Source: Caryophanales bacterium UBA6259
GTDB lineage: Bacteria > Bacillota > Bacilli > Tepidibacillales > Tepidibacillaceae
Direction: 5' to 3'
Length of the DNA stretch: 64,000 bases
Assembly: GCA_002441135.1 (NCBI GenBank)
Contig: DJVJ01000006.1
Span: 1-64,000 of the forward strand
Positions 60,779 through 64,000 of the stretch are shown one piece after another. Made by a program: the position numbers and the translations under genes. Every line of letters begins with the position of its first letter. The stretch's first letter is position 1. The notes beneath the pieces are model-generated. The model had not been told where the DNA came from, did not search any database, and was given only the letters and a program-made list of their open reading frames with translations.

Positions 60779-63025
60779 ATGGAAAGTGTTTATATTGGTG
60801 TAGATATTGGCTCTGCGACAGTGAAGGTTGTTGGGCTATCTAGCCAAGGCGATATGCTTGGGAAACCGATTTATCTTCGACATGATCAATTTCCTTCTCA
60901 AGTGGATGCTTTAAAGCATGCACTAAAGGATTATCTGAATTCAGTACCAGATTATCAGGTTGCAGGGACTGGAATAACAGGTAGTGGAAGGGAATTAAAC
61001 CGTCATATTATCGGTGGAGATATCACAAAAACAGAAATCTATGCCCATGCCAAGGGAATAAGATTTCTATTAGATAAGGGACTATTAAATAGAACTAGAA
61101 ATGGAGAAAAAGAGAAGCTCACAAAAGTAGGTTCTATTATTGAAATTGGTGGTCAGGATTCCAAGGTAATTGTTTTTGATGAGCAAAATACGCCTATTTA
61201 CTTCAATATGAATACGATTTGTTCTGCAGGTACAGGGGAATTTTTAAAGCAACTAGCCGATGAAGCGGGAATTACTTTACAAGAATTTAGTGAGCAAGCT
61301 GTACTTGCTAATCGATCTGCTAAAATTGATGCTACCTGTACTGTTTTTTCAAGAAGAGACTTTCGCCATTTAACGCAAAAAGGGGTCCCTTTGGCCGATC
61401 GGCTTGCAGGGATCTGTGATTCAATGGTGACCAATTATTTAACCAATGTAGTGAAGGATCAACATTTACCAGAGCCAATTCTTTTCCAAGGTGGGGTTGC
61501 CTTCAACCAAGGAGTGAAAAAAGCCTTTGAGAAATATTTAGGTACCGAGGTAATTATTCCTCCGCATCATGATATTGTAGGCGCACTTGGTATGGCCGCC
61601 ATAATTAGAGAAGAAAAACAAAGAGGAAATAACTCCGTTCAGTCAACTACAACTACCTCCTTTAAGGAAGATTTCTTTACAAGGGAATACACCAGCCAAA
61701 TCCGTTTTTGTCATGGCTGCCAAAATGCTTGTGAGCTATCTCAACCAATGGAATTGATAAATGAGGAACAGATTATCCTTGATACGCTTGGTGGTCGTTG
61801 TGAAGGTGCATTACAAGAAAAAAATATAAGAGAGTATCCACAAACCTTAGATATGATTAAGGTTCCAGTATTACGGGATGCTTCAGTAAATACAAGCATA
61901 ATACAGCAGGAATACAACAGTAAAGGGAATGGAATTCGATCAGCAAAAGGAATTTACTTTGCGGGAATCGATGGAGGCTCTAGAGGAACCAAGTACGCCC
62001 TGATTAAGGGAACAGAAAATGGAATCGAGATTAAGGCGGTAGGTTCAGTTGAAACCTCTGGAGATGCCATTAAAGCGATTCAATATGCCCTAATCGCGCT
62101 TGAAAAAGAGCTTCCATATAGAGCGGTTTTAGGAGGAATAGGAACAACAGGGAGTGCGGGAGAATTAGCTCGCGATATGATCACCACAAAAACGAAGGAA
62201 ACATCCGATGTGAAGGTTACGGAGATTTTAGCTCATACCACCTGGGCAAAAACAATGGTCCCTGATGTAAAGGTCATTATGGATATTGGAGGTAATGACA
62301 CAAAGATCATCTCAATTCAAGAACATGGGATTGAATTTGCGATGAATGATAAATGTGCTGCTGGAGCTGGTGCATTTATTGAAGCAATTTCAAAACGCTT
62401 TGAGGTTCCTTTATCTGAGTTTGGAAAAATGGCATTAACCTCAAAAGCACCTGCTCGAATTTCTGGCCGGTGTGCTGTCTTTGGAGAATCAGACATTATT
62501 CATAAAGCGAGAGCAGGATTCCCAACTAACGATTTATTGATGGGATTGGCCTATTCAATCTGTAGAACCTATTTATCCGATATTGGCAAGGGAAAAGTAC
62601 TACAGGTTCCAATTGTTGCCCAAGGTGGTACATTTTTAAATCAAGCCGTACAACAAACCTTTAAGGAAACCCTTCAATTATCCGATCATGAATTCATTAT
62701 TGCTGATGATCCGAAGCTGGTTTTAGGTGCAGGGGCATTGGGTGCTGCTATATTATCCAAGGAAGCCTATGAGAAAGGAAGTAATACGAGCTTTAAAGGC
62801 TTTAACCATATACTAAGCTCCCATTATAAGACAATGACCCTAACCTGTAAGCATGATTCCTGTGAGCGAACCTGCAATGGTGTCATTTCCTTGTTAGAAA
62901 ATGGCCAACCAATTGCTGGCTACAAATCGATTAACTGTGAATTTGGAATGTTTGATGGCTTAATTGAAAGGCAGGATGTAAAGGAACATACCCAAAAAGT
63001 AATCAAAGGGGGTTTAGCAATATGA
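60779..63025 (+). CDS. Tandem BcrA/BadF-type ATPase activase (2-hydroxyacyl-CoA dehydratase activator family)
   Basis: This 748-residue protein has two ASKHA ATPase domains (about 1-285 and 385-670). Such activases use ATP to inject a low-potential electron into an iron-sulfur partner. Domain 1 has GVDIGSATVK, IGGQDSKVI, NTICSAGTGEFL and CTVFSR; domain 2 has GIDGGSRGTKYAL, IGGNDTKII, NDKCAAGAGAFIE and CAVFGESD. Each CSAGTG/CAAGAG and CxVF cysteine pair can bridge a 4Fe-4S cluster. A four-cysteine module follows each domain: C311, C314, C318, C341 and C690, C695, C699, C720. ATG 60779 is eight bases from AGGGG. The stop overlaps the next start (ATGA). The product is comparable to the first part of larger activases with a DUF2229 region. 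Confidence 0.88.
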   Translation: MESVYIGVDIGSATVKVVGLSSQGDMLGKPIYLRHDQFPSQVDALKHALKDYLNSVPDYQVAGTGITGSGRELNRHIIGGDITKTEIYAHAKGIRFLLDKGLLNRTRNGEKEKLTKVGSIIEIGGQDSKVIVFDEQNTPIYFNMNTICSAGTGEFLKQLADEAGITLQEFSEQAVLANRSAKIDATCTVFSRRDFRHLTQKGVPLADRLAGICDSMVTNYLTNVVKDQHLPEPILFQGGVAFNQGVKKAFEKYLGTEVIIPPHHDIVGALGMAAIIREEKQRGNNSVQSTTTTSFKEDFFTREYTSQIRFCHGCQNACELSQPMELINEEQIILDTLGGRCEGALQEKNIREYPQTLDMIKVPVLRDASVNTSIIQQEYNSKGNGIRSAKGIYFAGIDGGSRGTKYALIKGTENGIEIKAVGSVETSGDAIKAIQYALIALEKELPYRAVLGGIGTTGSAGELARDMITTKTKETSDVKVTEILAHTTWAKTMVPDVKVIMDIGGNDTKIISIQEHGIEFAMNDKCAAGAGAFIEAISKRFEVPLSEFGKMALTSKAPARISGRCAVFGESDIIHKARAGFPTNDLLMGLAYSICRTYLSDIGKGKVLQVPIVAQGGTFLNQAVQQTFKETLQLSDHEFIIADDPKLVLGAGALGAAILSKEAYEKGSNTSFKGFNHILSSHYKTMTLTCKHDSCERTCNGVISLLENGQPIAGYKSINCEFGMFDGLIERQDVKEHTQKVIKGGLAI

Positions 63026-64000
63026 GCAAAAAGCCGATGGTGGGCGTAGCTACAGCTTTTACCGGTAAATATAAAGCTGTACAATTTTTAATTCGGTTTT
63101 TAGAGCTGCTTGAAATTCCGCTGGTAAAAAGCAGAGTAACTAAGCCTGAAATGATTGAGGCAGGAAGTACCATTGCCAGTGCTGAGTATTGCTTGCCTCT
63201 TCGGGCTTATGTTGGGCATATTTATCATTTATTAGCCAAGCATCCTGAAATTGATATTTTGTTAACGCCGATTGTGAAAGGGGAATATCCCTCCTCTAAT
63301 ACCTGTGCAAAATATCGAGATCTAGATGGCGTAATTATTCGTTCCCTTGGTAGTATTTCAGGCTATCGGTTAAAGACAAGTAAAGCAAAACAGCAGAAGG
63401 AGTTACACCCATTAATCGGTAGAGAGCTAACAGAACGTATAATAGTACAAGGAAATGGGGTACCTAGAATTTTGGCCCCTGAAATTGAGTCGCTGGAAAA
63501 AAGCCACTTATGGAAGATAGCTGTTCAAACCTATGGGTCAATTTTGGAATGGAGTCCAATGAAAACCTTAAGAATGATTGCCAAGCTAAAAGGAATGGGC
63601 TCAGAATATAAAGGATTTAGCCAGCTAGAAGGAGCATTTGAGCAGGCCTATCAGGAGATTGTGGATGTAAACGAAAATAAGGCAGCACAAATTTTTAGTG
63701 ATCCTTCAAAGCCACGCTTGGCATTAGTAGGTCGACAATATTTAATTGAAGATCCAGCACTTTCTGCAGATATAAAAAAATATTTTACTAAGCAAGGAGT
63801 AGCTGTTGTTACGATTCAGGATATCCCTTTTTCAATATTAAAGGAGCGCTATGAGAAGGTTCAAGGCTTCTATGATACTCATCTTTTAGGACAGGCCTTT
63901 ATTGATACGGTAATGGATCAAGTGGATGGATATATTGTAATTGGTAGCTTTGGCTGTCACCCAGACGCATTTCAAGTTGATTATTTTTCAAAATATATTA
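63022..64000 (+). CDS. 2-hydroxyglutaryl-CoA dehydratase D-component-like / DUF2229 protein, partial at window end
   Basis: This frame starts MSKKPMVGVATAFTGKYKAV and is open to the window end (326 codons). Similar text forms the C-terminal half of large acyl-CoA dehydratase activase-related proteins and of double-cubane cluster proteins. Conserved-looking cysteines occur in SAEYCLPLRAYVGH, SSNTCAKYRD and IGSFGCHPDAF, as expected for iron-sulfur ligands. The ATG overlaps the stop of the activase gene, so both are translated together. Whether it reduces a small molecule or dehydrates a CoA ester cannot be told from this part. Confidence 0.78.
   Translation, partial: MSKKPMVGVATAFTGKYKAVQFLIRFLELLEIPLVKSRVTKPEMIEAGSTIASAEYCLPLRAYVGHIYHLLAKHPEIDILLTPIVKGEYPSSNTCAKYRDLDGVIIRSLGSISGYRLKTSKAKQQKELHPLIGRELTERIIVQGNGVPRILAPEIESLEKSHLWKIAVQTYGSILEWSPMKTLRMIAKLKGMGSEYKGFSQLEGAFEQAYQEIVDVNENKAAQIFSDPSKPRLALVGRQYLIEDPALSADIKKYFTKQGVAVVTIQDIPFSILKERYEKVQGFYDTHLLGQAFIDTVMDQVDGYIVIGSFGCHPDAFQVDYFSKYI

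Overview
The window is chromosomal DNA of a low-GC Gram-positive bacterium, most likely of the order Bacillales. The gene orders argCJBD-carAB-argF, ftsEX-ctp-minJ, uvrBA, yvlC-yvlD and hprK-lgt-yvoD-ppaX-yvoF are those of Bacillus subtilis and relatives. Ribosome-binding sites are strong and purine-rich, and TTG/GTG starts are common. Several traits point to an anaerobic or facultatively anaerobic member of the order: a sodium-pump type malonate decarboxylase, a tandem 2-hydroxyacyl-CoA-dehydratase-type activase and a transketolase split into two genes. I cannot name the genus. The DNA looks like ordinary core chromosome: there are no rRNA or tRNA genes, insertion sequences, prophage genes or CRISPR arrays.

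Layout. 1-3192: the end of prfB, a YitT-type membrane protein and the two-gene transketolase. 3193-7561: a MacA/MacB-like export operon with a lipoprotein, flanked by three near-perfect palindromes with a GGGGCC-W-GGCCCC core. 7700-20170: arginine biosynthesis (argC J B D, carA, carB, argF, then argG, argH) with an ArgR-like box over the promoter. 20200-22900: a small membrane protein and a CZB-domain chemoreceptor. 23180-29070: a cell-division and envelope cluster (ftsE, ftsX, an EnvC-like M23 factor, a Ctp protease, MinJ-like). 29230-34850: a ferritin-like protein and SOS-controlled uvrB-uvrA. 34900-36740 (minus strand): a lipoprotein with copper-amine-oxidase-like repeats behind a class I cyclic-di-GMP riboswitch and terminator. 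37000: a Mug-type uracil glycosylase.

37550-49560 is the most interesting block: a complete malonate decarboxylase of the sodium-pump (Mad) type. It has the membrane decarboxylase subunit madB, a biotin ligase without a DNA-binding domain, a HutP-family RNA-binding regulator, and then madA, E, C, D, H, a holo-ACP synthase, the biotin carrier madF, the transporter madLM, the prosthetic-group synthase mdcB and a TauE-type permease. Malonate enters through MadLM and is activated on the ACP by MadA. The carboxyl group passes through MadC/MadD to biotin on MadF, and MadB decarboxylates it while exporting sodium. Intrinsic terminators stand both before the madB unit and between the hutP-like gene and madA, and their left arms are similar. 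I infer a HutP-type antitermination switch controlling malonate use.

49600-60550: a nitroreductase, an orphan PAS histidine kinase, an MFS transporter, yvlC-yvlD-like genes, a DUF2062 protein, a HAD phosphatase, the hprK-lgt cluster and a chromate transporter. 60550-64000: a fragment of a chemoreceptor gene and the tandem activase operon, whose second gene runs off the window end.
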